DNA of 5,220 bases from an uncultured Ilumatobacter sp. (GCA_937891565.1 CALAHA010000438.1:1-5220); one strand, 5' to 3'; numbered from the stretch's first letter, positions 1-5,212 are shown. Numbers and translations are program-made. Notes: generated from the sequence alone by a model not told the origin.

Positions 1-1
1 T

Positions 2-355
2 CAGCGGCTGCTGCGCAAGATGTGCGATAACTGCCGTGAGCCCTACATGCCGGGTGCCGAAGAGCTCGCGGTGTTCCGCCAGCACTCGGGCGGTTCCGAA
101 AAGACGCAGTTCTTCCATGGCGCCGGTTGCAGCTACTGCTCAGGCACCGGCTACCGCGATCGCGTTGGCATTTACGAACTCCTCAAGATCACCCCCGAGA
201 TCCGCCGCCTGATCGTTGGTTGGGCAACCACTGAAGAGCTTCGCCGTCTGGCAGTTGCTCAAGGTATGCGGACGATGCTCCGAGAAGCAATGCAGAACGT
301 CGAAGACGACGTCACCACTATCCAGGAAGTTGTGCGAACTCTGTTCGCTCACTGA
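2..355 (+). CDS. pilB: Type IV pilus extension ATPase PilB, C-terminal part (5' end outside window)
   Basis: This is the last 117 residues of a GspE/PilB-family secretion ATPase, read in the frame starting at base 2 and ending at TGA 353-355. PilB hydrolyses ATP at the cytoplasmic face of the pilus machine to drive pilin polymerisation. The fragment opens with QRLLRKMCDNC, the usual 'QRL(V/L)R..C..C' segment. It has two CxxC pairs (CDNC at fragment residues 8-11, CSYC at 43-46), which match the tetracysteine zinc site of the PilB/GspE C-terminal domain. It continues with GTGYRDRVGIYELL and ends with the TTIQEVVRTL helix, matching the family consensus TT.eEv.rv. Walker A, Walker B and the N-terminal domain must lie upstream. 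PilT proteins lack the zinc site, which separates this gene from the pilT later in the window. It is followed closely by pilC on the same strand, the common pilB-pilC order. Confidence 0.95.
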   Translation, partial: QRLLRKMCDNCREPYMPGAEELAVFRQHSGGSEKTQFFHGAGCSYCSGTGYRDRVGIYELLKITPEIRRLIVGWATTEELRRLAVAQGMRTMLREAMQNVEDDVTTIQEVVRTLFAH

Positions 356-372
356 TCTGGCCCATGATCCAG

Positions 373-387
373 CTGATGATGCATCAG
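373..387. repeat. Short inverted repeat in the pilB-pilC spacer
   Basis: CTGATG (373-378) and CATCAG (382-387) are perfect inverted copies separated by ATG. The core TGATGCATCA (377-386) is itself a 10-base palindrome. It sits in the 51-base gap between the pilB stop and the pilC start, about 20 bases before the pilC ATG. No T-run follows, so it is not a normal intrinsic terminator. It could be a small mRNA hairpin or a protein-binding palindrome, or it could be chance. Confidence 0.35.
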
Positions 388-406
388 AGTCAGCAGAGAA
401 ACTGAA

Positions 407-1618
407 ATGCCAAAGTTCGCATACGCCGCAATTGACGCGCAGGGCGCCGCCGTCGAAGGCGTGACGAAGGCCAACACGATTGGCGCAGCGCGTTCGATCC
501 TCGTTGATCAGAACCTGTTCCCCACGAAGATCGAAGAGCGTCGCGGGATGCTCGACTTCGAGCTCACGGCAGAGAAGGTCAAGAAGAAGGAGCTGATGCA
601 CTTCACGCGTCAGCTGGCGGTGTTCGTGAAGGCTGGCATCCCGTTGACCGACGCGCTGCTCACGATCGGTGATGAAAGCGAAGACGTTGCGCTGCGCCGT
701 GCCCTCGGCAAGATCATCGACGAGCTCCGCAACGGCGGGCTGCTTTCGGTGGCTGCCAACAATCACCCCGAAGTCTTTCCCGAGTACTACGTCGGCATCC
801 TGCAGGCTGCGGAGCTGACGGGCAAGCTCGACGATTCGCTTGAAGCGCTTGCCGGCTATCTCGAGCGTGAGATCGACACCAGGGCCAAGGTGGTGTCTGC
901 ACTGTCGTACCCAATGGTTGTCATGGTCATGGCATTCGGCACAGTCCTCGTGCTCGCCGGCTACGTGCTCCCGCAGTTCAAGCCGCTTTTCGAAGAACTC
1001 GGTGCCGACCTGCCGCTCCCGACCCGGATGATGTTGTTCGTCTCACGGTTCTTTACTGACCTGTGGTTCGTGACGGTCGCCTTCTTCATTGTCCAGTTCG
1101 CAGTTCTCCTGTTCTTCATGAAGACCGAGAAGGGCCACCAGCTCCGCGACCGGCTCGTCTTGAAGATCCCGATCATTTCCGGCATCGTCGACTACGCAAT
1201 CCTCGAACGGTTCTGCCGCATTCTCGGCGCCATGGTGCGTGCGGGTGTGCCGCTGCCAGAAGGGCTGAAAACAACGACCGACGCCACCAGTAACGCGGTG
1301 TACAAGGAACGCCTCGAAGTCGCTCGTGCCCACATGCTCGAAGGCAAAGGCTTCTCCCAGCCACTCATTGATACCGAACTGTTCCCTGGCGCTGCCAAGC
1401 AGATGTTCAAGGTCGGCGAAGAGACCGGTACGTTGGACGAGCAGCTCCATGTTGCATCGATCTACTTCGACCGTGAGCTCGAGAGCCGCATCAAGAAGTT
1501 CACGACGATGTTCGAACCGATCATGATCGTGTTCGTCGGCGTGATCGTCGGCTTCGTCGCCATCGCCCTCGTGTCTGCCATGTATGGCGTCCTCGGTGGC
1601 ATCAAGGAAAATGGCTGA
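407..1618 (+). CDS. pilC: Type IV pilus inner-membrane platform protein PilC
   Basis: This 403-residue protein belongs to the GspF/PilC family, a polytopic membrane protein that anchors PilB and PilT and couples their motion to pilin insertion or removal. It has the N-terminal FAYAAID..G leader region seen in PilC proteins and two T2SS_F repeats. Repeat 1 (about 66-190) contains FTRQLAVFVKAGIPL, the HPEVFP motif and AAELTGKLD. Repeat 2 (about 268-393) contains FCRILGAMVRAGVPL, LFPG and VGEETGTLDE. Three hydrophobic segments are visible at about 168-188, 219-238 and 371-393, the family topology. The length is normal (about 400). In repeat 1 the usual AGE.SG motif reads AAELTG, a mild variant. 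The ATG at 407 is preceded by AGAGAAA (395-401), a modest purine-rich ribosome site. It lies 51 bases after pilB and is probably co-transcribed with it. Confidence 0.95.
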   Translation: MPKFAYAAIDAQGAAVEGVTKANTIGAARSILVDQNLFPTKIEERRGMLDFELTAEKVKKKELMHFTRQLAVFVKAGIPLTDALLTIGDESEDVALRRALGKIIDELRNGGLLSVAANNHPEVFPEYYVGILQAAELTGKLDDSLEALAGYLEREIDTRAKVVSALSYPMVVMVMAFGTVLVLAGYVLPQFKPLFEELGADLPLPTRMMLFVSRFFTDLWFVTVAFFIVQFAVLLFFMKTEKGHQLRDRLVLKIPIISGIVDYAILERFCRILGAMVRAGVPLPEGLKTTTDATSNAVYKERLEVARAHMLEGKGFSQPLIDTELFPGAAKQMFKVGEETGTLDEQLHVASIYFDRELESRIKKFTTMFEPIMIVFVGVIVGFVAIALVSAMYGVLGGIKENG

Positions 1619-1637
1619 CCCGGCCGCCCGGATCAGC
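1614..1637. terminator. Hairpin spanning the stop codons of convergent pilC and pilD
   Basis: GCTGA (1614-1618) pairs with TCAGC (1633-1637). After one C/A mismatch, CCGG (1620-1623) pairs with CCGG (1628-1631) around a CCGC loop. The hairpin therefore contains both stop codons: pilC TGA at 1616-1618 and the pilD stop (TCA on +) at 1633-1635. On the minus strand the stem is followed by CATTTTCC, a short T-run; on the plus strand there is none. It may act as a compact, weak bidirectional terminator or 3'-end-protecting structure, stronger for pilD transcripts. The pairing is seen directly; the function is inferred. Confidence 0.5.
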
Positions 1638-2427
1638 GAGCAAGAACCAGATCCACGAAATGCTGTCCGATGAACACCGCAATGACGGTGCCGAGTGCCA
1701 AGAAGGGCCCGAACGGCAGTGCTGTCTGCTTGCCCGCTTTGCCGCCGATCATCGCGCCGATACCGACCACTGCACCGAGGATGAATCCAAAGAACATGCC
1801 GGGCGCCACGATGCCCGGGTTGAGGTAGCCGAGGTACATCCCGAGCAGCGGCGACAGCACGACATCGCCCCAGCCCATGCCCTGCGGGCTGCCGTAGTAG
1901 ACGCTGCTGCCCCAATAAATCCCGCCGATCAGCGCCAGGGCGATGCCGGCGCCGAGCGCCGCCATCCACATGCGTTCCGGCTCACTATTGACCAACGCCG
2001 CAACGGCCAGCGCAATCGCACCGAGGCCGGTACCCCACAGGGTGATTGGTCGGGGCAATGTCTGGGTGTTCAGATCGATCCAGCTCTGCACGACCAGCGT
2101 CGCTGCCAAAATGCAGAACGCCGGAAGCACCGCATCGTCACGGAACTGGAGCGCGAAGATCACGAACAGCATGGCAGTCGCCAGTTCCAAGACGAGCGGC
2201 TCGATGCCGATCTTGGTTTTGCACTGCCGGCATTTGCCGCGCAACACGAGCCAGCTGAGGACCGGGACGAGGTCGAGCGGTCCGAGGCGCAGCCCGCAGT
2301 TGCCGCATCGGCTCGGCGGTGCAACCACCGAGCCGCCCTGCGGCACGCGTTCAGCAACCACGGTCAAGAACGATCCGATCAGCAAGCCCATCAGGGCAGC
2401 AATTGGAAGCAGTACTTCAAGACTCAT
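1633..2427 (-). CDS. pilD: Prepilin peptidase / N-methyltransferase PilD (A24 family)
   Basis: This 264-residue multi-pass membrane protease should remove the prepilin leader peptide and methylate the new N-terminus. The N-terminal domain has the family pattern GSFL.VV..R.P, then PPSRCGNCG and GKCRQC: two CxxC pairs at about residues 41-44 and 66-69, the metal-binding motif of bifunctional PilD enzymes. The two catalytic aspartates of the aspartyl protease are visible as WIDLNTQTLP (D118) and GMGWGD (D188). The closing PFGPFLALG motif is intact. After the second Asp the usual GDxK/R reads GDVV. Most of residues 78-260 is hydrophobic, consistent with about 7-8 membrane segments. The ATG at 2427 is preferred over the in-frame GTG at 2430 because GGAAAGG (2439-2433 on the minus strand) is 5 bases from the ATG but only 2 from the GTG. 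The gene is convergent with pilC and divergent from pilT, so it needs its own promoter. Confidence 0.94.
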   Translation of the reverse strand: MSLEVLLPIAALMGLLIGSFLTVVAERVPQGGSVVAPPSRCGNCGLRLGPLDLVPVLSWLVLRGKCRQCKTKIGIEPLVLELATAMLFVIFALQFRDDAVLPAFCILAATLVVQSWIDLNTQTLPRPITLWGTGLGAIALAVAALVNSEPERMWMAALGAGIALALIGGIYWGSSVYYGSPQGMGWGDVVLSPLLGMYLGYLNPGIVAPGMFFGFILGAVVGIGAMIGGKAGKQTALPFGPFLALGTVIAVFIGQHFVDLVLAR

Positions 2428-2486
2428 CACGACCTTTCCATCCAGACGATTTGCCAGACCATTTGCCAGACCATTTGCCAGACCAT
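2427..2486 (-). other. Possible repeat-encoded leader ORF overlapping the pilD start
   Basis: On the pilD strand an ATG at 2486-2484 opens a 19-codon frame through the tandem repeats. It encodes three MVWQ units, then a degenerate IVW and MERS, and stops at TGA 2429-2427. The stop and the pilD ATG share one base (TGATG), the arrangement typical of translational coupling, and the pilD ribosome site GGAAAGG lies inside the frame. The frame also stays open upstream to an ATG at 2540-2538 (37 codons). No convincing ribosome site precedes either ATG. The repeat unit has no stop in any frame, so openness alone is no evidence. Translation is unproven. Confidence 0.25.
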
Positions 2487-2489
2487 TTC
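2442..2489. repeat. Four tandem 12-bp units between pilD and pilT
   Basis: The unit CCAGACCATTTG occurs at 2442-2453 (one change: CCAGACGATTTG), 2454-2465 (exact), 2466-2477 (exact) and 2478-2489 (last base C). The array fills nearly half of the 111-base gap between the divergent pilD and pilT starts. The two exact inner copies with divergent outer copies fit expansion by slippage. A further CCAGACC lies in the start of pilT (2548-2554). The array could be a multi-site operator, a spacing element between divergent promoters, or a neutral minisatellite. It also supplies regularly spaced TTGCCA hexamers resembling -35 elements, but no good -10 box was found at matching spacing. Confidence 0.9.
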
Positions 2490-2503
2490 AACGCACCACG
2501 AGC

Positions 2504-2517
2504 GGCCAGCGATGGCC
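2504..2517 (+). promoter_or_regulatory. Stem-loop with GNRA-type tetraloop upstream of pilT
   Basis: GGCCA (2504-2508) and TGGCC (2513-2517) form a perfect 5-bp stem closed by GCGA, which in RNA is a stable GNRA tetraloop. It ends five bases before the GGGAG ribosome site of pilT. If transcribed it would be a 5'-leader structure that could affect mRNA stability or ribosome access. The stem is short and could also occur by chance in GC-rich DNA. Confidence 0.35.
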
Positions 2518-2538
2518 TCAGCGGGAGAATAGCGAACC

Positions 2539-3708
2539 ATGTCCGAACCAGACCCGATGCTCATGTCGCTGCTTCATGCGACCGTCAACTCAGGCGCATC
2601 CGACCTCCACCTCACCGTCGACCGGCCCGCCACGGTGCGCCGCGACGGCGTGCTCGTTGGCTTCGAGAACGTCCCGGTGCTCACCGCCCAAGAGATCGAT
2701 CGAATGATCTTCTCGTTGCTCGACGATCGCCAGAAGGCCGAACTCGAGAAAGAGAAGCAGATCGACTTTTCATTCGGTGTGCCCGGCATAGGTCGGTTCC
2801 GCGCCAACGCTTTCAGCCAGCGCGCTACATATGCAATCGCATTGCGTGTCGTGCCGTTGCGCGTTCGATCGCTCGAAGAACTCGGTGCTCCAGCGGCGTG
2901 CTTGGCCTTGCTCAACAAGCCCTACGGCATTGTGCTCGTCGTGGGCCCGACTGGCTCCGGCAAGTCAACGACGTTGGCTGCAATGGTCGACCGAATCAAC
3001 GAGACCAAGCCACTCCACATCCTCACCATCGAAGACCCGGTGGAGTATTTGCACCATCACAAAATGGCAATGGTCAACCAGCGCGAAGTCGGCACCGACG
3101 TTGCAACCTTCGGTGCGGGCCTGAAGAGCGCGCTCCGTGAAGACCCGGACGTCATCTTGCTCGGCGAGATGCGCGACCTCGAGTCGATGGAAATCTCCCT
3201 GTCCCTCGCAGAAACTGGCCACCTCGTGTTCGCCACGCTGCATACCAACGACGCAGCGCAAGCGCTCGACCGCATCATCGACGTGTTCCCGGCCGAACGC
3301 CGTGACCAGATTCAGATCATGCTCGCCGGTGCGTTGATGGGTGTCATCTCCCAGCGACTCCTCCCGGCCATCGGCGGCGGTCGTGTCGCCGGCTACGAGA
3401 TCATGATTGCCAACGAAGCCATCAGGAACCTGGTCCGTGAAGGCAAATCACGCCAGCTGCGCAACATGATTGCAACGGGCGCTGCCGACGGCATGCAGAC
3501 CATCGAGATGGACCTCGCACGCCTCGTTGCTGCCGGCCTCATCTCGATCGAGACGGCGACCGAATCAAGCCAGTACCCGAAGGAGGTCCAGGCCCAGCTC
3601 GCCACCGCACGTGCGCAGCTGCAGGCCCAGGCAACCATGGCCACCGGCCAGGCCGGCTCGTCCGGTTCGGGCACCTACCACGGCGCCCAGCAGGGCGTCA
3701 CAGCCTGA
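2539..3708 (+). CDS. pilT: Type IV pilus retraction ATPase PilT
   Basis: This 389-residue cytoplasmic hexameric ATPase powers pilus disassembly and retraction. The N-terminal PAS-like domain has the PilT signature GASDLHL (19-25). The RecA-like domain has Walker A GPTGSGKS (136-143), the Asp-box region TIEDPVEY (163-170), Walker B DVILLGEMRD with catalytic Glu (E210), and the His box TGHLVFATLHT (H228, H235). The PilT-type C-terminal motif AIRNLVREGK (294-303) is present, and the zinc tetracysteine of PilB is absent, so this is PilT and not a second PilB. Residues about 347-389 form an extra tail rich in Gln, Ala, Gly and Ser, longer than in typical PilT proteins of about 345 residues. The ATG at 2539 follows GGGAGAA (2523-2529) at rather long spacing. 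It is divergent from pilD and probably heads a transcript that includes the next gene. Confidence 0.95.
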   Translation: MSEPDPMLMSLLHATVNSGASDLHLTVDRPATVRRDGVLVGFENVPVLTAQEIDRMIFSLLDDRQKAELEKEKQIDFSFGVPGIGRFRANAFSQRATYAIALRVVPLRVRSLEELGAPAACLALLNKPYGIVLVVGPTGSGKSTTLAAMVDRINETKPLHILTIEDPVEYLHHHKMAMVNQREVGTDVATFGAGLKSALREDPDVILLGEMRDLESMEISLSLAETGHLVFATLHTNDAAQALDRIIDVFPAERRDQIQIMLAGALMGVISQRLLPAIGGGRVAGYEIMIANEAIRNLVREGKSRQLRNMIATGAADGMQTIEMDLARLVAAGLISIETATESSQYPKEVQAQLATARAQLQAQATMATGQAGSSGSGTYHGAQQGVTA

Positions 3709-3739
3709 CAGAGCGTCACCAACCGCAAGCGAGAGCCAC

Positions 3740-4459
3740 ATGGCCGTCAAGAAACTCCCCTACAAGAACCTTGCTGGCATCACGCCGTGCCCTGGCGGCT
3801 GGCTGGTGCTGCCCGCCCGTTTGGCAGGAATCACCATCTCGGCTGAGGACGCGTTTGTCGTGCCTCGCCTGGTTGAGGTGCTCGACTATCGACCGAGGTT
3901 CGAGGCTGCCGGGATCAACATCCCGATTGGCCTCAACGAAACGCCCAACGGCAGGTTCCGGCCCGCCGAGCTCGAAGCACGAGAGTTCGTTGGTTGGCCA
4001 CGATCAGTTGGCATCAACGGCGTCCCGAGCCGCGCTGCGATGCGCGCCGACTCGCCTGCAGAAGCAGCTGAGATGGAGCCATGGATGACGCGCCACGATC
4101 GCCGGCGCCTGCGCTGGCTGAAAGAAGCCGAGCGTGAAATCCAACCGTTCCATGCACGCAGCTGGTTCTCAGCCAACCCCGACGTCTCATTCACGCAAAT
4201 GAACAATGAAGAGCCGTTACAGACCTCGCCCCACCACGAAGAGGGCCGGGTCGAGCGTCTCGAACTCATCCGAACACAACTCCCTGGCGTCGACGACGTG
4301 ATCACTCGCGTGCCGCCGGACGGCGCAGCGCCGGTCCACATGCTGCAAGTGGCAGCCATGCTCTGGACTGCTCGACGCGGTTCCGGCCGCGCGATTTCCC
4401 GCATGCCCCTCGACCCCGTCTGGGATACCGAAGGCTTGCGAATGGAAATCGTCAGGTAG
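3740..4459 (+). CDS. DUF429-family protein (predicted RNase H fold) with altered active-site positions
   Basis: This 239-residue protein resembles the DUF429 family, whose members are predicted (not generally proven) RNase H-fold nucleases. Family landmarks appear in order: GITPCPGGW (13-21) for GvDgcpgGW; INIPIGL (59-65) for iDiPiGL; GRFRPAELEAR (71-81); GVPSRAA (94-100); ANPDVSF (145-151) for vHPEvsF; GRVERL (169-174); and a final helix AAMLWTARR (205-213). The acidic residues normally expected are replaced: T15, N60, S144, N146 and H200/Q203, while D148 takes the place of the usual Glu. A nuclease activity is therefore doubtful. The start MAVKKL is chosen because the frame upstream of 3740 overlaps pilT. 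It has only a weak purine tract (AAGCGAGAG, 3727-3735) before it. It lies 31 bases after pilT and is probably co-transcribed. No signal peptide or membrane segment is seen. The role is unknown. Confidence 0.75.
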   Translation: MAVKKLPYKNLAGITPCPGGWLVLPARLAGITISAEDAFVVPRLVEVLDYRPRFEAAGINIPIGLNETPNGRFRPAELEAREFVGWPRSVGINGVPSRAAMRADSPAEAAEMEPWMTRHDRRRLRWLKEAEREIQPFHARSWFSANPDVSFTQMNNEEPLQTSPHHEEGRVERLELIRTQLPGVDDVITRVPPDGAAPVHMLQVAAMLWTARRGSGRAISRMPLDPVWDTEGLRMEIVR

Positions 4460-4578
4460 GGCCAGATCGCCCGAATACTGCGTTGCGAGAGCTCCTCATT
4501 GAGCAAGCTCAACTTCGTCGCCTCGCGCCTTGTCCTCGAACGATCTGATCCCCACCTGACGAGATGGTGTGCTCGGGT
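4460..4578. other. Convergent gap between the DUF429 gene and the coiled-coil gene
   Basis: Two transcripts converge here. The only structures seen are small: GGGC/GCCC (4459-4462 with 4469-4472, starting at the last base of the stop codon) and TTGAG-CAAG-CTCAA (4499-4512). Neither is followed by a T-run on either strand. They may contribute to 3' ends, but no convincing intrinsic terminator is visible, and no gene was recognised. Confidence 0.4.
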
Positions 4579-5136
4579 TCATGCTTCCTTGACCTCGACC
4601 TTGAACCAGCCGGGCAGCGCAAGCCCGCCGATGGGGCTGTTGACCGTGGGCGGCGGCAATGTTTGCAGTGCTGGGCTGTCGGGCTGGGGTTCGAAGAGCG
4701 AGGTCATGGCTTCGGCGAGTGCCTTTTGCCGGATCAAGCACTCGCTGATGCCGGCCTTGAGGGCTTCGACTGTTTCCTCGAGCGTGTTCAGCCGGGTATC
4801 AATGTCGGTCGGCACGCCACCGAAGCTCGGTGCGTCTCCGGTGACCAACATCCGGTCGGTGCGCTCACGCTCGATCAACTGGGTGAGCCGACTCTCGGCC
4901 CGCACCGTCTCTGACTTCGACTCGGCTCGGACCAGTTCGATTTGCTCTTGCGCAATCTGGGCATACGTCGCCATTGACGTGAACTGGCTGTGGATCTGCT
5001 GTTCGGCCTGGCCCACACGGTCGCGCAGCGTGTCGAGCTGTGTGTTGTGGTCAGCGGCCGCTTCGTCGCCGAAGAAGTCGTCGATCGCCGGACCCGTTTC
5101 GTTCGAGTCGAGGATGTCTTTGGTCTTGCCAAACAT
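4579..5136 (-). CDS. Hypothetical cytoplasmic coiled-coil protein
   Basis: This 185-residue protein was not recognised. It starts at the ATG at 5136, supported by AGGA (5147-5144 on the minus strand) at 7-base spacing, and ends at TGA 4581-4579. It has a short acidic N-terminus (MFGKTKDILD, then DDFFGDEAA). A long charged/Gln-rich helical stretch at about 30-95 (QLDTLRDRVGQAEQQI, AQEQIELVRAESKSE, RLTQLIERERTD) looks like coiled coil. After a Gly/Pro linker (about 100-110) comes a second heptad-like helix at about 112-147 (DTRLNTLEETVEALKAGI). A proline-rich segment (150-168) leads to the C-terminal motif ALPGWFKVEVKEA. There is no signal peptide or membrane segment. The third-position GC preference and the clear ribosome site support a real gene. 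It converges on the DUF429 gene, so it is not in the pilus operon. A structural or partner-binding role is plausible but not shown. Confidence 0.7.
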   Translation of the reverse strand: MFGKTKDILDSNETGPAIDDFFGDEAAADHNTQLDTLRDRVGQAEQQIHSQFTSMATYAQIAQEQIELVRAESKSETVRAESRLTQLIERERTDRMLVTGDAPSFGGVPTDIDTRLNTLEETVEALKAGISECLIRQKALAEAMTSLFEPQPDSPALQTLPPPTVNSPIGGLALPGWFKVEVKEA

Positions 5137-5196
5137 GTGGGCGTCCTGGTGGGGTGCGATGTAGGCATCATCCGCTGCGATGCGTCTAGGAACGTA

Positions 5197-5212
5197 TCGG
5201 CATGAGTGCCGA
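5197..5212. repeat. Inverted repeat at the right edge of the window
   Basis: TCGGCA (5197-5202) and TGCCGA (5207-5212) are perfect inverted copies around TGAG. The element lies about 60 bases upstream of the minus-strand coiled-coil gene and covers the ATG of a possible plus-strand gene (5202-5204). It could be a small operator for divergent genes or an mRNA hairpin limiting that start. Confidence 0.4.

Larger units (their letters stand above)
2428..2538. promoter_or_regulatory. Divergent pilD-pilT regulatory gap
   Basis: Both genes start outward from this gap, so promoters for both should lie here or just inside the genes. Visible elements are: the pilD ribosome site (GGAAAGG, minus strand, 2439-2433), the tandem 12-bp array, a minus-strand TTGAAA (2491-2486) that could serve as a -35, a stem-loop at 2504-2517, and a pilT ribosome site GGGAGAA (2523-2529). 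No clear -10 element was found on either strand by eye, so no transcription start is proposed. Confidence 0.45.

Noticed and set aside
1043..1969. Minus-strand 308-codon open frame across the pilC end and pilD.
   Set aside because: It runs antisense to conserved pilC sequence and out of frame with pilD; its composition is Arg/His-rich with no motif.
2428..2430. In-frame GTG as the pilD start, one codon before the ATG.
   Set aside because: The GGAAAGG ribosome site is only 2 bases from the GTG but 5 from the ATG at 2427, so the ATG is the better start.
2451..2479. Promoter using TTGCCA in the repeats as a -35 element.
   Set aside because: No acceptable -10 hexamer was found 16-18 bases downstream on the plus strand, and the hexamer recurs only because of the repeat.
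2442..2489. CRISPR array.
   Set aside because: The units are 12 bp and directly abutting with no spacers, so this is a simple tandem repeat.
1660..2532. Long open plus-strand frames across pilD (for example 290 codons).
   Set aside because: They are antisense shadows of pilD, which has clear A24 peptidase motifs on the minus strand; their length comes from high GC and the stop-free repeat unit.
3580..3587. AAGGAGGT, a perfect ribosome-binding-like sequence inside pilT.
   Set aside because: No start codon follows at suitable spacing and pilT continues in frame; it encodes Lys-Glu-Val in the tail.
3886..4512. Minus-strand 208-codon open frame opposite the DUF429 gene.
   Set aside because: It is the reverse of the DUF429 coding frame, Ser/Arg-rich without recognisable motifs, while the plus frame has ordered family motifs.
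4499..5164. Plus-strand 221-codon open frame opposite the coiled-coil gene.
   Set aside because: It is Ser/Val-rich and lacks a ribosome site; the minus-strand frame has AGGA at 7-base spacing and heptad structure, so that strand is favoured, though without homology this is not absolute.
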